Positions 7,473-15,824 of a stretch of 64,000 bases of DNA are shown here, one piece after another (the first letter of the stretch is position 1; every line of letters begins with the position of its first letter). The stretch spans positions 1-64,000 of the forward strand of contig JAETQO010000016.1 in assembly GCA_021770655.1 (NCBI GenBank), given 5' to 3'. The notes under the pieces were generated by a model. It ran no database searches. It was not told the DNA's origin and saw nothing but the letters and a program-made list of their open reading frames with translations. The DNA comes from Ruminococcus sp. Lineage in GTDB: Bacteria; Bacillota; Clostridia; Oscillospirales; Ruminococcaceae. The translations under genes were made by a program, and so were the position numbers.

Positions 7473-8996
7473 TTACATCTTTGCAAGCTTTGCAAATTCG
7501 GCTTTGAGTGCAGGATATATCTCTTTGTAAAGACCGTAGAATTTCTCATACTCGGGTACGTTCTCGGTCTTAGGCTCTTGTACCTTGTCGGTTTTTACAA
7601 CTGCTTTGCACGCTTCGGGAACGGAGGAGTAAATTCCTGCTCCCGTTGCCGCCAGCAATGCAACTCCCAGTGCAGGACCTTCCTTTGATGCCACCGTCTT
7701 TACGGGACAGTTATAGAGATCGGCAAGCATTGAACGCCACAGCGGCGAGCTTCCGCCGCCTCCGCAAGCCATCATATCGGAAACGTTTATATCCATTTCT
7801 CTGAACACCTCGACGCAATCTCTGAGCGAGTAGGAAACGCCCTCCATGACCGCTCTCAGCATATCCTTTTTGGTGTGCATAGCGGAAAGTCCGAAGAATA
7901 CGCCTCTTGCGTCGGGGTCAAGGTGGGGAGTTCTTTCGCCCATAAGGTAAGGGAGGTACAAAAGCCTGTTGGCTCCCACAGGTACTGTTTCCGCCTGCTT
8001 GTCCATGAGATAGTATTCGTCTACGCCCATATATTTTGCGGTCTCTGTTTCACTGCCGCAGAAATTATCTCTGAACCATTTGAGTGAAAGTCCCGCGCCC
8101 TGAGTTACGCCCATAACGTGCCAGCTGTTCGGTACTGCGGCACAGCAGGTGTGGACTCTGCCCTTCGGGTCGATAGAAATTTTCGACGTGTGAGCAAAAA
8201 CAACGCCGGACGTACCGATAGTAGTGAATGCTTTTCCGTCCTCGCAGACTCCCGTGCCGATAGCCGCAGCGGCGTTGTCGCCTGCGCCGCCGACAACGAT
8301 AGTTCCCTCTTTAAGGCCTGTAAGCTCAGCCATTTTCTTTGTTACTTTTCCTGTTACCTCGCAGGATTCGTAAACCTTGCCGAGCATGGACATATCGATG
8401 CCCAGACCGTCGCAGACCTCCCCCGACCAACAGCGGTTGGGAACGTCGAGAAGCTGCATACCGCTGGCGTCGGAAACCTCTGTTGCATATTCGCCGGTAA
8501 GTATAAATCTCAGATAATCCTTGGGAAGCAGGATATGTCTGCACTTTTCGTAAATATCAGGCTCGTTGTTCTTTACCCAAAGTATTTTTGCCGCAGTCCA
8601 GCCCGTAAGCGCAGGATTAGCCGTGATCTCGATAAGCTTTTCTCTGCCAAGCTTTCGGTTCATTTCTTCGACCTCGGCGGCTGTTCTCTGATCGCACCAG
8701 ATAATAGACTTTCTCAGTACGTTATTATCCTTATCCAGCATAACAAGTCCGTGCATCTGACCTGAGATTCCCACGCCCGCAACGTCGTTCTTGTCAACTC
8801 CGCTGTCCGTCATTACCGCCTTGATAGCGTTTACCATAGCGTTTGCCCAATCGGCAGGATCCTGCTCCGCATAGCCGTTCTTAGGCTGATACATAGGATA
8901 CTCGATAGTAACGGAGGAGATCACCTTGCCCGTTTCATCGAAAAGTACGGTTTTAGTGCCGCTTGTACCGCAGTCAACTCCAATAACATAAGCCAT
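7473..8996 (-). CDS. xylB: Xylulokinase
   Basis: A 507-residue FGGY-family sugar kinase that phosphorylates D-xylulose with ATP to give xylulose 5-phosphate, feeding the pentose phosphate pathway. The N-terminal ATPase motif is MAYVIGVDCGTSGTKTVLFD. GISGQMHGLV and WCDQRTAAEV carry typical xylulokinase substrate-site residues, and the C-terminal lobe has ACGGGGSSPLWRSMLAD. The length is normal for the family. The start has TAAGGAGAA 5-8 nt upstream. A 60-residue gene ends 78 bp upstream on the same strand and shares the promoter at 9285-9313. No xylose isomerase gene is in the window, so either it is elsewhere or the pathway receives xylulose from another source. Confidence 0.93.
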   Translation of the reverse strand: MAYVIGVDCGTSGTKTVLFDETGKVISSVTIEYPMYQPKNGYAEQDPADWANAMVNAIKAVMTDSGVDKNDVAGVGISGQMHGLVMLDKDNNVLRKSIIWCDQRTAAEVEEMNRKLGREKLIEITANPALTGWTAAKILWVKNNEPDIYEKCRHILLPKDYLRFILTGEYATEVSDASGMQLLDVPNRCWSGEVCDGLGIDMSMLGKVYESCEVTGKVTKKMAELTGLKEGTIVVGGAGDNAAAAIGTGVCEDGKAFTTIGTSGVVFAHTSKISIDPKGRVHTCCAAVPNSWHVMGVTQGAGLSLKWFRDNFCGSETETAKYMGVDEYYLMDKQAETVPVGANRLLYLPYLMGERTPHLDPDARGVFFGLSAMHTKKDMLRAVMEGVSYSLRDCVEVFREMDINVSDMMACGGGGSSPLWRSMLADLYNCPVKTVASKEGPALGVALLAATGAGIYSSVPEACKAVVKTDKVQEPKTENVPEYEKFYGLYKEIYPALKAEFAKLAKM

Positions 8997-9074
8997 AAAA
9001 ATTCTCCTTAAAAATATTTGTTTTCGCTGTTTGCCGCTGTAATCGTTTACTGCTTAAAAAGCAACCGCAGACGG

Positions 9075-9257
9075 CTACTTTTCGAGGACGAAGTAGGTAG
9101 ATTTCTCGTCGTTATTCATTTCAACGATCTTCCAGCCCTGCGAAATCATTTCGTTAAGCTTGTCGATGCGCTGAAATCTATCCATGTCCGGCGCGTGGCG
9201 GGAAAGTTCTTCCGAGCCGTCCCCTGAGTTTCTGGAAACATAAAAAATTTTCTGCAT
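9075..9257 (-). CDS. Small hypothetical protein upstream of xylB
   Basis: A 60-residue protein. Its C-terminal half, LNEMISQGWKIVEMNNDEKS, resembles the short DUF4177-like pattern in which a GW(K/E)(I/L)V strand follows a helix. It is treated as real because it has GAGGT at suitable spacing, lies just downstream of a strong promoter (9285-9313), and is followed by xylB on the same strand. It has no signal peptide or membrane segment. The function is unknown and the DUF resemblance is a weak impression. Confidence 0.6.
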   Translation of the reverse strand: MQKIFYVSRNSGDGSEELSRHAPDMDRFQRIDKLNEMISQGWKIVEMNNDEKSTYFVLEK

Positions 9258-9284
9258 TTAAAGCTTACCTCTTTTCATATAAAC

Positions 9285-9340
9285 ATTATACTATACTTAA
9301 AAGCATATTTCAAGGAGTTATTAAAATTTTAACCTCCTTG
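9285..9340 (-). promoter_or_regulatory. Promoter and palindromic operator candidate of the small protein-xylB operon
   Basis: Minus-strand TTGAAA (9308-9313), a 17-nt spacer and TATAAT (9285-9290). Overlapping the -35 edge is an inverted repeat CAAGGAG (9311-9317) / CTCCTTG (9334-9340) with a palindromic TTAAAATTTTAA centre. It is well placed for repression or activation of xylulose use. Confidence 0.65.
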
Positions 9341-9479
9341 TAATGATTTTACGGAAATAGGCAGAGCATTAGAAGTATGTCCTGCCGATTTGTCTTGCCT
9401 GCTGTCATAAAAGATATTTTGGAAATTACCTTGATTTAAGTGAAAACAGTATATATTTGCAGTCTTTTTGCAACTGCCA
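9341..9479. other. Intergenic sequence upstream of the repeat block
   Basis: No gene is seen. This is the start of an approximately 780-bp gene-free zone (9341-10120) that otherwise consists of repeat copies at 9480-9605, 9664-9780, 9796-9863 and 9970-10069. Confidence 0.5.
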
Positions 9480-9605
9480 AGGAGATAAAAAGAGCGGGAA
9501 AATTCTTGTTCGACGTAGCTTACAAGAATTGAGCAAGCGGCGAATTTGGGGCTCCGAAAAGGGTGAATTTCTTATCAAACTTAGGTTTACCAACAGACTG
9601 CTTAA
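9480..9605 (-). repeat. Intergenic repeat family R2, copy 2
   Basis: Read on the minus strand it contains CAGTCTGTT, then AAATTCACCC, CGGAGC, CCCAAATTC and a TTCTTG...CAAGAATTTT hairpin, in the same order as the element at 15531-15700. Its plus-strand end (9571-9601) shares TTAGGTTTA...ACTG with the repeat at 83-114. Confidence 0.55.
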
Positions 9606-9663
9606 ATTTACGTATTGTCGTTTAACCCTAATCATCAAAAGTGATTTCAGCAGTTTTTATCCA

Positions 9664-9780
9664 GGGAAATCAATTTTCAAAATATTAAATCGGGAAAAGA
9701 CGATATTATGTTTAAATTACAATAATTATCTGTATATCTTCCCCGCCGTACGGCGGGGAAGATATACAGAAACAAGCTTT
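9664..9780 (+). repeat. Intergenic repeat family R1, copy 1
   Basis: About 115 bp ending in a strong palindrome GTATATCTTCCCCGCC / GGCGGGGAAGATATAC (about 9732-9770), followed by AACAAGCTT. The same sequence, inverted, lies at 29962-30080, including the TATTATGTTTAAATTACAAT core. A degenerate palindromic part lies at 32066-32147. Confidence 0.8.
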
Positions 9781-9795
9781 TATTGAATAAATTGC

Positions 9796-9863
9796 TACAG
9801 GTGCAGTTTACCCAATAAATGTCTTGCCGATTTTTATTTCTGTATATCGGCAGAGCACCTGTA
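9796..9863. repeat. Nested palindromic element
   Basis: Outer arms TACAGGTGC (9796-9804) / GCACCTGTA (9855-9863) enclose a second inverted repeat GCCGAT / ATCGGC. No second copy was found in the window. Confidence 0.5.
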
Positions 9864-9969
9864 AAAAGGAGGCTGATGATCTTGCGGAAGTAAAAAGGGC
9901 GGTGTGTTGCCGATAAAGAGAACAAAATGTACATAATAATATTGTTCCGTTAAGGCAGGCGGAGGAAGT

Positions 9970-10069
9970 TTAAGGCAACACCGCACGACTATTGTGTGCG
10001 GATAACGGAAAATTGGCAAGTTAGACGTACACAAAGCCGTTAGGCGGTAGTTGTGCGGTGCTGCCTTAA
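9970..10069 (+). repeat. 100-bp TTAAGG...CCTTAA palindromic element (short form)
   Basis: Starts TTAAGGCAACACCGCAC and ends GTGCGGTGCTGCCTTAA. Relative to the 179-bp copies it lacks exactly one 79-bp interval between two GGATAACG repeats. It lies in the leader region of the P-type ATPase gene, 35 bp before its ribosome binding site. Confidence 0.9.
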
Positions 10070-10120
10070 TGTCTTAGAAACAGCGGATCAAAAAATTAAA
10101 ATGAAAAGGTGGTTTTTAGT

Positions 10121-12718
10121 ATGCAGCAATATCAGAAAAAATTAGAGGAGCTGTACACGGAATTTTCTTCCGGAGAAAACGGTCTTTCTACCGAGCAATC
10201 GGTAAAAAACGCAGAACGTTTCGGAAAAAACGCGATTACCGAGGGTAAGAAGAAGTCGGTTCCCGTTATCTTTCTTGAACAGTTCAAGGATTTTTTGGTA
10301 ATAATACTTATTATCGCCGCGGTCGTTTCCGCGTTCATGAAGGACGTTGAAAGCTGTATAGTTATTCTTTTTGTTATTTCTATGAACGCTGTTCTGGGAA
10401 CGGTACAGACGGTCAAGGCGGAAAAATCTCTTACGAATCTGAAAAAGCTTTCAGCTCCGACAGCAAAGGCGATACGAAACGGCGAAAAGGTGATACTTCC
10501 CTCTGAGGAGATCGCTGTGGGCGATGTGCTTATAATCGAGGCGGGCGATCAGATATGCGCCGACGGACGTCTTATAGAATGCGCCTCCGTTCAGGTGAAC
10601 GAATCCGCTCTCACCGGCGAGAGCGTCAATATCGATAAGGATATGAGCGACATCGAGGGAGAAAAGCCGCTGGCGGAAAGAGCGAATATGGTTTACTCAG
10701 GCTCTTTTGTGACCTACGGCAGAGGAAAAATGCTTGTTACCGACGTGGGAATGAATACCGAGGTCGGAAAGATAGCTTCGCTTATCCAGAACGCGTCTGA
10801 GAGAAAAACTCCGCTTCAGAACACGTTGGACGAATTCGGAAAGAAGCTTTCCATTGCGATACTGTTTGTCTGCGCGGCGGTTTTCGGTCTGAGCATGGCT
10901 CAGGGCGGAGAGCTTATGGACTCCTTTATGTTTGCGATAGCTCTGGCGGTTGCCGCTATACCCGAGGCACTCAGTTCTATAGTTACCATTGTGCTTTCTT
11001 TCGGCACGCAGAAAATGTCCAAGGAAAACGCTATTATCAGAAAGCTTCAGGCAGTAGAAGGTCTGGGAAGCGTATCTGTTATATGTTCGGATAAAACGGG
11101 AACTCTTACTCAGAATAAGATGACCGTAAGAAAAATTATGACCGACGGCAGGATAATCGATACGGACGCTGTCGATCTTGACGACGAAAAGGTGAAGATA
11201 CTGTCAAAAGCTATGATATTGTGCAATGATTCCACCTGTAAGGACGGCGTTGAGATAGGCGATCCGACAGAAACTGCGCTTATAAATTTCGGAGTAAAGC
11301 TTGGACTTGACCCTGAGAAGATAAGGGCGGAACTTCCGAGGCTTTCGGAAATTCCTTTCGATTCCGACAGAAAGCTTATGTCAACTCTCCATAATATTGA
11401 CGGCGATAACATTATGTACGTCAAGGGTGCGGCGGATGTGCTTATAAACAGGATAACCTCTTCCGAAGATGAAAAGGAAATGATTTCTCAGCGTGTTGCT
11501 GAGCTTTCGGAAAAAGGACTCAGAATACTTGCCTTTGCGCAGAAGAAGTTTGACGGTTCGGCTATCTGCGCAGAGGACGAGGACGGACTGGAATTTGTGG
11601 GACTTATTGCAATGATGGATCCTCCGAGAGAGGAATCGAAGGCGGCAGTCACCGAGTGTAAAAAGGCGGGAATAAAGCCTGTAATGATAACGGGCGACCA
11701 CATCGTAACCGCTTCGGCTATCGCAAAAGAGATAGGGATACTGGACGAAAGCTCTAAGGCGGTCGAGGGAAAAGAGCTTGACGGTTATTCGGACGAAGAG
11801 CTTGTTGATTTTGTAAAGGACAAGGCTGTTTATGCAAGAGTTACTCCCGAGCATAAGATAAGGATAGTAAAGGCTTGGCAGGCAAACGGCTGTATAGTGT
11901 CCATGACCGGCGACGGAGTAAACGACGCGCCTGCGCTCAAACAGGCGGACGTAGGAGTTGCAATGGGCATTACAGGTACGGAGGTATCGAAAGACGCCGC
12001 GTCTATGGTGCTTGCCGACGACAACTTTGCGACTATTGTAAAGGCTATAAAGAACGGAAGAAACATTTACGAGAACATCAAGAAGTCGATACTGTTCCTG
12101 CTTTCGGGCAACTTTGCGGGAATTCTTGTGGTGCTTTTTAACTCTCTGCTGGGACTGCCCGTGCCGTTTGCGGCGATTCACCTGTTGTTTATAAATCTTC
12201 TTACCGATTCGCTCCCTGCTATAGGACTTGGACTTGAGCCGCATACTGATGAAGTGATGAAAAACAAGCCGAGAAATGCCAACGAGTCTATTTTGACCCG
12301 TTCCTTCCTCGGAAAGATAGGCATCTACGGACTGGTTATAGGCATTGCTACTGCGGCGGCGTTCCTTATCGGAAACGGAGGTTTCGGAAACAACGGTGCA
12401 GACCGTGCGGCTCTCGGAATGACAATGGCGTTTGCAACGCTTTGTTCCGCAAGACTTTTCCATGGATTCTCCTGCAAAAAGAACGGTCCTGTGCTGTTCT
12501 CGAAGGAGCTGTTCAACAATAAGTTCGGACTTATGGCGTTTGCGGCGGGAATGATACTGTTAAATGCGGTACTTCTTGTACCTGCGCTCAAGGGTCTTTT
12601 CAAGATCGCTGAGATGACAGGAATGCAGTTCGCATGGATATATATTCTGAGCTTCGGTTCAATGCTAGTAATACAGCTTATAAAGGCGATATTTTTCAGC
12701 GGAAAGAAAGAGAAATAA
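10121..12718 (+). CDS. P-type cation-transporting ATPase (Ca2+-ATPase-like, P2 type)
   Basis: An 865-residue P2-type ATPase that exports or sequesters cations at the cost of ATP. Motifs in order are the N-terminal cation-ATPase domain with GLSTEQS, TGES in the actuator domain, M4 AAIPEAL, phosphorylation site DKTGTLT (Asp324), MITGDH, GDGVNDAPALKQADVGVAMG, and M6 NLLTDSLPAIGLG. About ten membrane segments are present, and a C-terminal cation-ATPase domain completes the protein. PEAL in M4 and N..TDSLP in M6 fit calcium pumps best. The start at ATG 10121 has AAAGGTGG 8 nt upstream; the GTG at 10109 overlaps that site. The gene is monocistronic with a terminator immediately after. Calcium specificity is inferred; manganese or sodium are alternatives. 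Confidence 0.9.
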   Translation: MQQYQKKLEELYTEFSSGENGLSTEQSVKNAERFGKNAITEGKKKSVPVIFLEQFKDFLVIILIIAAVVSAFMKDVESCIVILFVISMNAVLGTVQTVKAEKSLTNLKKLSAPTAKAIRNGEKVILPSEEIAVGDVLIIEAGDQICADGRLIECASVQVNESALTGESVNIDKDMSDIEGEKPLAERANMVYSGSFVTYGRGKMLVTDVGMNTEVGKIASLIQNASERKTPLQNTLDEFGKKLSIAILFVCAAVFGLSMAQGGELMDSFMFAIALAVAAIPEALSSIVTIVLSFGTQKMSKENAIIRKLQAVEGLGSVSVICSDKTGTLTQNKMTVRKIMTDGRIIDTDAVDLDDEKVKILSKAMILCNDSTCKDGVEIGDPTETALINFGVKLGLDPEKIRAELPRLSEIPFDSDRKLMSTLHNIDGDNIMYVKGAADVLINRITSSEDEKEMISQRVAELSEKGLRILAFAQKKFDGSAICAEDEDGLEFVGLIAMMDPPREESKAAVTECKKAGIKPVMITGDHIVTASAIAKEIGILDESSKAVEGKELDGYSDEELVDFVKDKAVYARVTPEHKIRIVKAWQANGCIVSMTGDGVNDAPALKQADVGVAMGITGTEVSKDAASMVLADDNFATIVKAIKNGRNIYENIKKSILFLLSGNFAGILVVLFNSLLGLPVPFAAIHLLFINLLTDSLPAIGLGLEPHTDEVMKNKPRNANESILTRSFLGKIGIYGLVIGIATAAAFLIGNGGFGNNGADRAALGMTMAFATLCSARLFHGFSCKKNGPVLFSKELFNNKFGLMAFAAGMILLNAVLLVPALKGLFKIAEMTGMQFAWIYILSFGSMLVIQLIKAIFFSGKKEK

Positions 12719-12742
12719 AGCTTGATTCAGCTAACGATGATA

Positions 12743-12782
12743 AAAGGACGGTGCGTTCACGGCGAACGCCCGTCCTTTTTGT
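12743..12782 (+). terminator. Intrinsic terminator of the P-type ATPase gene
   Basis: AAAGGACGG and CCGTCCTTTTT arms with an inner GCGTTC/GAACGC pairing, followed by a T-run. Confidence 0.85.
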
Positions 12783-12798
12783 ATGAAATGTATACTGT

Positions 12799-12824
12799 AG
12801 GGTGTGATGTCCACATCGCACCCT
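12799..12824. terminator. Palindromic hairpin downstream of the sugar phosphotransferase gene
   Basis: AGGGTGTGATGT / ACATCGCACCCT arms. It is 57 bp downstream of the minus-strand phosphotransferase stop codon and may terminate or stabilise that transcript. No clear T-run is present. Confidence 0.45.
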
Positions 12825-12881
12825 AAATCTTTGTAAATCTGATATGCTGTGCGGCGTCGAAGAGTGTTTGCTTTTCTGCCG

Positions 12882-14282
12882 TCATACTTTGAGATTGTCC
12901 TTGCTGTTGTCGTGTTCTATCCTGTCGCGGTGCGTTTCCAGCGGCGCACTGTTGGTCACGCCCTCCGTTGCTTCGGGTATAAAGCAGGTCTTTACGGTCA
13001 TAAACAGTATCTTCATATCCAGTGACAAGGACTGATGTTCTATGTACATAAGATCAAGTTTCAGTTTGTCATAAGGCGTAGTGTTGTATTTTCCCATTAC
13101 CTGTGCGTAGCCCGTAAGTCCTGCTTTGACCTTTAATCTGTACTTGAATTCCGGCATCGTCTTTTCATATTTTGCGGCTATCTCAGGTCTTTCGGGTCTT
13201 GGTCCGACAAAGGACATATCGCCTTTCAGTATGTTTATAAGCTGAGGAAGTTCGTCAAATCTGATCTTTCTGATGAATTTGCCTATCGGCGTTATACGGT
13301 CGTCGTTCTTTTTCGCAAGGGTCGCGCCGCTCTTTTTCTCAGCGTCCACTATCATACTGCGGAATTTATATACCTTGAATATCCGTCCGTCTGTGGTAAG
13401 TCTTTTCTGCGAGTAAAGTATCGGTCCGCCGTCATATGCCTTTATAGCGATCGCCGTGGCAAGCATAAAGGGTGATGCTATTATCAGCGCCGCCGCAGAA
13501 AGGAATATGTCAAGAAATCGCTTTGACGCCTTTTGCTCCCACTTCAATCCGTCATTTCTTGCAAGCAGAAGAGGAGTGTCAAAAAGGTGAAAGTCGTCCG
13601 CGCCTCTTATGATAATATCCGAAAGCTTCGGATTTATGTAGGTGCGTATCGAATTTTCAAAGGTGAATTTCAAAAGCTTACTTCTGAGGTCGTTCGGTAT
13701 GTCTGAGATTATTACCGCTTCGTGCTTGAGAATAGCTTTCTCGATGTCCTCAAGGCTTTCCTCACTGCTTATAGAAGCGCATATCCTGTATTTGTCGTTT
13801 CTCATGCTCATTTTATTTACAAGATATTTGGCGTTTTTGTTGCCGTATACTATTATCATTCTTTTCGGCGGATACATCGCTTTGTAAAGCCATGTGAAAG
13901 CGTAGCTCCACACAAAAGCCACTGCGATCTGTATCAGCGTAAGCACAAACATCGGTGCAACGTTAAGTCTGCCTCGTCCGATAAGCGAGATCAGTATGAA
14001 TTCGATTATGTTCGCGCCCAGAATTCCCAATACCTGAGAGCCGAACAGCCCTGTGAATCTGGCATAGCCGAGACGAAATCCGTTAAAGGTTCTTGCCATT
14101 GCCATATATATAATAGTATAAATGCCGACCATTAAAATGTTTCCGTTATACCAGAACGGGTCGAGCATATCTTTATTGTAATAATTATACCAAACTGTGC
14201 TGAATCCTTTCATAAACAGACAGATGATAATAAGAGCGCTGAGATAGTTAAGTATTCTTTTAAACTGCTCTCTGTTATTCAA
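12882..14282 (-). CDS. Undecaprenyl-phosphate sugar-1-phosphate transferase (polyprenyl glycosylphosphotransferase)
   Basis: A 466-residue membrane enzyme that starts capsule or exopolysaccharide assembly by moving a sugar 1-phosphate from a nucleotide sugar to undecaprenyl phosphate. Residues 1-150 hold about four membrane helices. Residues 155-265 form a degenerate nucleotide-binding-like domain (RMIIVYGNKNAK). From about residue 275 comes the bacterial sugar transferase domain: KRFLDIFLSAAALI, YKFRSMIVDAE, RFDELPQLINILKGDMSFVG, GPRPERPE and GLTGYAQV. The TTG at 14282 is chosen because AAAGGCGG lies 7 nt before it and the promoter (14336-14364) starts transcription near 14329. This excludes the longer ATG-initiated frame at 14357. 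No other polysaccharide gene is adjacent, so the sugar is unknown. Confidence 0.88.
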   Translation of the reverse strand: MNNREQFKRILNYLSALIIICLFMKGFSTVWYNYYNKDMLDPFWYNGNILMVGIYTIIYMAMARTFNGFRLGYARFTGLFGSQVLGILGANIIEFILISLIGRGRLNVAPMFVLTLIQIAVAFVWSYAFTWLYKAMYPPKRMIIVYGNKNAKYLVNKMSMRNDKYRICASISSEESLEDIEKAILKHEAVIISDIPNDLRSKLLKFTFENSIRTYINPKLSDIIIRGADDFHLFDTPLLLARNDGLKWEQKASKRFLDIFLSAAALIIASPFMLATAIAIKAYDGGPILYSQKRLTTDGRIFKVYKFRSMIVDAEKKSGATLAKKNDDRITPIGKFIRKIRFDELPQLINILKGDMSFVGPRPERPEIAAKYEKTMPEFKYRLKVKAGLTGYAQVMGKYNTTPYDKLKLDLMYIEHQSLSLDMKILFMTVKTCFIPEATEGVTNSAPLETHRDRIEHDNSKDNLKV

Positions 14283-14335
14283 TAAATAACCGCCTTTCTT
14301 TTCCGGCGTGTCTGTGCCGGTCTTGATACGAATAA

Positions 14336-14364
14336 AGTATAGCATATTTTGCGGCAATAATCAA
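14336..14364 (-). promoter_or_regulatory. Promoter of the sugar phosphotransferase gene
   Basis: Minus-strand TTGATT (14359-14364), a 17-nt spacer and TATACT (14336-14341). The short leader holds a hairpin with CCGGC / GCCGG arms (about 14303-14320) just before the ribosome binding site. Confidence 0.75.
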
Positions 14365-14464
14365 GCATTACACACAATTTTCACCTGTTTCCACTCTTTT
14401 CAGCGTTTTTTTGTATGGTTTTGCATATATTGTAAATTAAAATTTTTAGAAAGCTTTTTGCTGT

Positions 14465-14532
14465 CATAGTTTCAAACTATGGATTTGCATAAAAATAAAA
14501 TTATTGCTTTGGCGGGAATAATGTGATATAAT
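14465..14532 (+). promoter_or_regulatory. metF promoter with an upstream perfect palindrome
   Basis: TTGCTT (14504-14509), a 17-nt spacer and an extended -10 TGATATAAT (TATAAT at 14527-14532). Upstream, CATAGTTT-C-AAACTATG (14465-14481) is a perfect 8-1-8 inverted repeat, centred about 31 bp before the -35 element. It is an operator candidate. Confidence 0.7.
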
Positions 14533-14608
14533 TTGATCTGTAAAGCTTTTAAATCCGTTAATAACTAAAAATTTACATTTTTATACATAGTTGAAAAGAG
14601 GAGATCAA

Positions 14609-15463
14609 ATGAAAACCAACGAACTTTTTAAGAAAAAAACAACGCTGTCCTTCGAGGTGTTTCCGCCGAAAAGCACTACTCCCGTAGAGAGCATTTACAG
14701 CACTATATCGGAGCTGCAGCCTCTTGCTCCCGATTTTATCAGCGTGACCTACGGCGCGGGGGGGAGCGTGAACAATGCGACCATTGAGATCTGTTCGTCG
14801 ATAAAAAACAAGCACGGAATAGAGGCTGCGGCGCATCTGCCCTGTCTTTATCAGACAAAGCAGAGAGTGCTTGAACAGCTTGAGCAGATGAAGAATGAGG
14901 GAATAGAAAACATTCTTGCACTGAGGGGTGACAGAAACGAAGACCTTGAACCCATAGGAGATTTTGTTCATGCGTCCGATCTGGTAAGCTTTATAAAGGA
15001 AAACGGTGATTTTAACGTTATCGGTGCCTGCTATCCCGAATGTCACCCTGAATGTCCGAACACGGTTGAAGATATAAGGAATTTGAAAACAAAAGTTGAC
15101 GCAGGCTGTTCACAGCTTATTACACAGCTTTTCTTTGACAACAATACCTTTTACGATTTCCGTGAAAAGACGGCTATCGCAGGTATAAACGTGCCTATCG
15201 AGGCAGGCATTATGCCTGTAACGAATAAAAGGCAGATAATGAGGATGGCAACCCTTTGTCATGCCAATCTTCCCAAAAAATTTTTGAAGATCATGGAAAA
15301 GTATGAAAATGATCCTATAGCAATGAGGGACGCAGGGATAGCCTATGCGGTTTCGCAGATAGTGGATCTTATAGCCAACGACGTTGACGGAATACATCTT
15401 TATACTATGAACAATCCTTACATTGCACAGAAGATATGCGAAGCGGTGAAAACGCTGTTTTGA
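14609..15463 (+). CDS. metF: Methylenetetrahydrofolate reductase
   Basis: A 284-residue flavoprotein that reduces 5,10-methylene-tetrahydrofolate to the 5-methyl form used for methionine synthesis. The TIM-barrel family is recognised from TLSFEVFPPKS with the conserved glutamate, the FISVTYGAGGS motif, NILALRGD, and QLITQLFFDN near the folate site. The length equals that of bacterial MetF. The start at ATG 14609 has AGAGGAG 5 nt upstream; the upstream TTG at 14591 overlaps that site. The gene is single and has a strong extended -10 promoter. In acetogens and other Clostridia MetF can act in the Wood-Ljungdahl route with MetV/RnfC partners, but none is adjacent here, so a methionine role is more likely. 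Confidence 0.93.
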   Translation: MKTNELFKKKTTLSFEVFPPKSTTPVESIYSTISELQPLAPDFISVTYGAGGSVNNATIEICSSIKNKHGIEAAAHLPCLYQTKQRVLEQLEQMKNEGIENILALRGDRNEDLEPIGDFVHASDLVSFIKENGDFNVIGACYPECHPECPNTVEDIRNLKTKVDAGCSQLITQLFFDNNTFYDFREKTAIAGINVPIEAGIMPVTNKRQIMRMATLCHANLPKKFLKIMEKYENDPIAMRDAGIAYAVSQIVDLIANDVDGIHLYTMNNPYIAQKICEAVKTLF

Positions 15464-15493
15464 ATGAATTTGAAAAAGCAAGTGAGCGCAGTT

Positions 15494-15530
15494 AAGGGGA
15501 CGCCCTCTATCGCAGGGCGTCCCCTCTTTT
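15494..15530 (+). terminator. Intrinsic terminator after metF
   Basis: A 12-bp stem AGGGGACGCCCT / AGGGCGTCCCCT followed by CTTTT. Confidence 0.85.
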
Positions 15531-15700
15531 CAAACAGTCCACTGGACTGTTTGAAAATTCACCCCTTGCGGAGCTCCTAAAGCAAAGGGGCTTTCGCTCC
15601 TGCGGGAGCGACGGGGGCTCTGCCCCAAATTCTTGCAAGCCTGCCGAGCAAGAATTTTTCTTTGCAAGCTTGTCGAGCAAGACTTTTCCCTGCAAGCGGC
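15531..15700 (+). repeat. Intergenic repeat family R2, copy 3 (composite palindromes)
   Basis: Opens with a perfect palindrome of 11-bp arms (CAAACAGTCCA / TGGACTGTTTG, 15531-15553). It continues with AAATTCACCCC, GCGGGAGCGACGGGGGC and CCCCAAATTC, then two tandem hairpin units of about 28 bp (TTGCAAGC...CGAGCAAGA) at about 15640-15695. The order of blocks matches the inverted copy at 9480-9605. Confidence 0.6.
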
Positions 15701-15761
15701 AGGCGCGTCGTTTGATCCCGCGCTTTTTACCTCTTTGGCAGTCCCAGAAAGCATAAAAAAT
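15701..15761. other. Intergenic remainder
   Basis: No gene. It connects the R2 repeat to the terminator of the ABC operon. Confidence 0.4.
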
Positions 15762-15797
15762 AAAACCGCCAGTCGGTATTTCCGGCTTGCGGTTTTG
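15760..15797 (-). terminator. Terminator of the ABC efflux operon
   Basis: On the minus strand AAAACCGCAAGCCGG pairs with CCGACTGGCGGTTTT and is followed by ATTTTTTATG, a T-rich end. Confidence 0.8.
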
Positions 15798-15824
15798 CTG
15801 TAGGCGGAGATTTCCGCGCGTTTT

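Noticed and set aside
9426-10034. Several open frames of 66-109 codons in the repeat block before the P-type ATPase
   Set aside because: They run through repeat copies on both strands, lack ribosome binding sites and have no protein-like composition.
11381-12463. Antisense frame of 360 codons opposite the P-type ATPase
   Set aside because: Composition is that of a mirrored coding sequence; the ATPase motifs on the plus strand are unmistakable.
15640-15700. Tandem units of about 28 bp considered as a CRISPR array
   Set aside because: Only two adjoining units with no unique spacers; they are hairpins of the R2 repeat.
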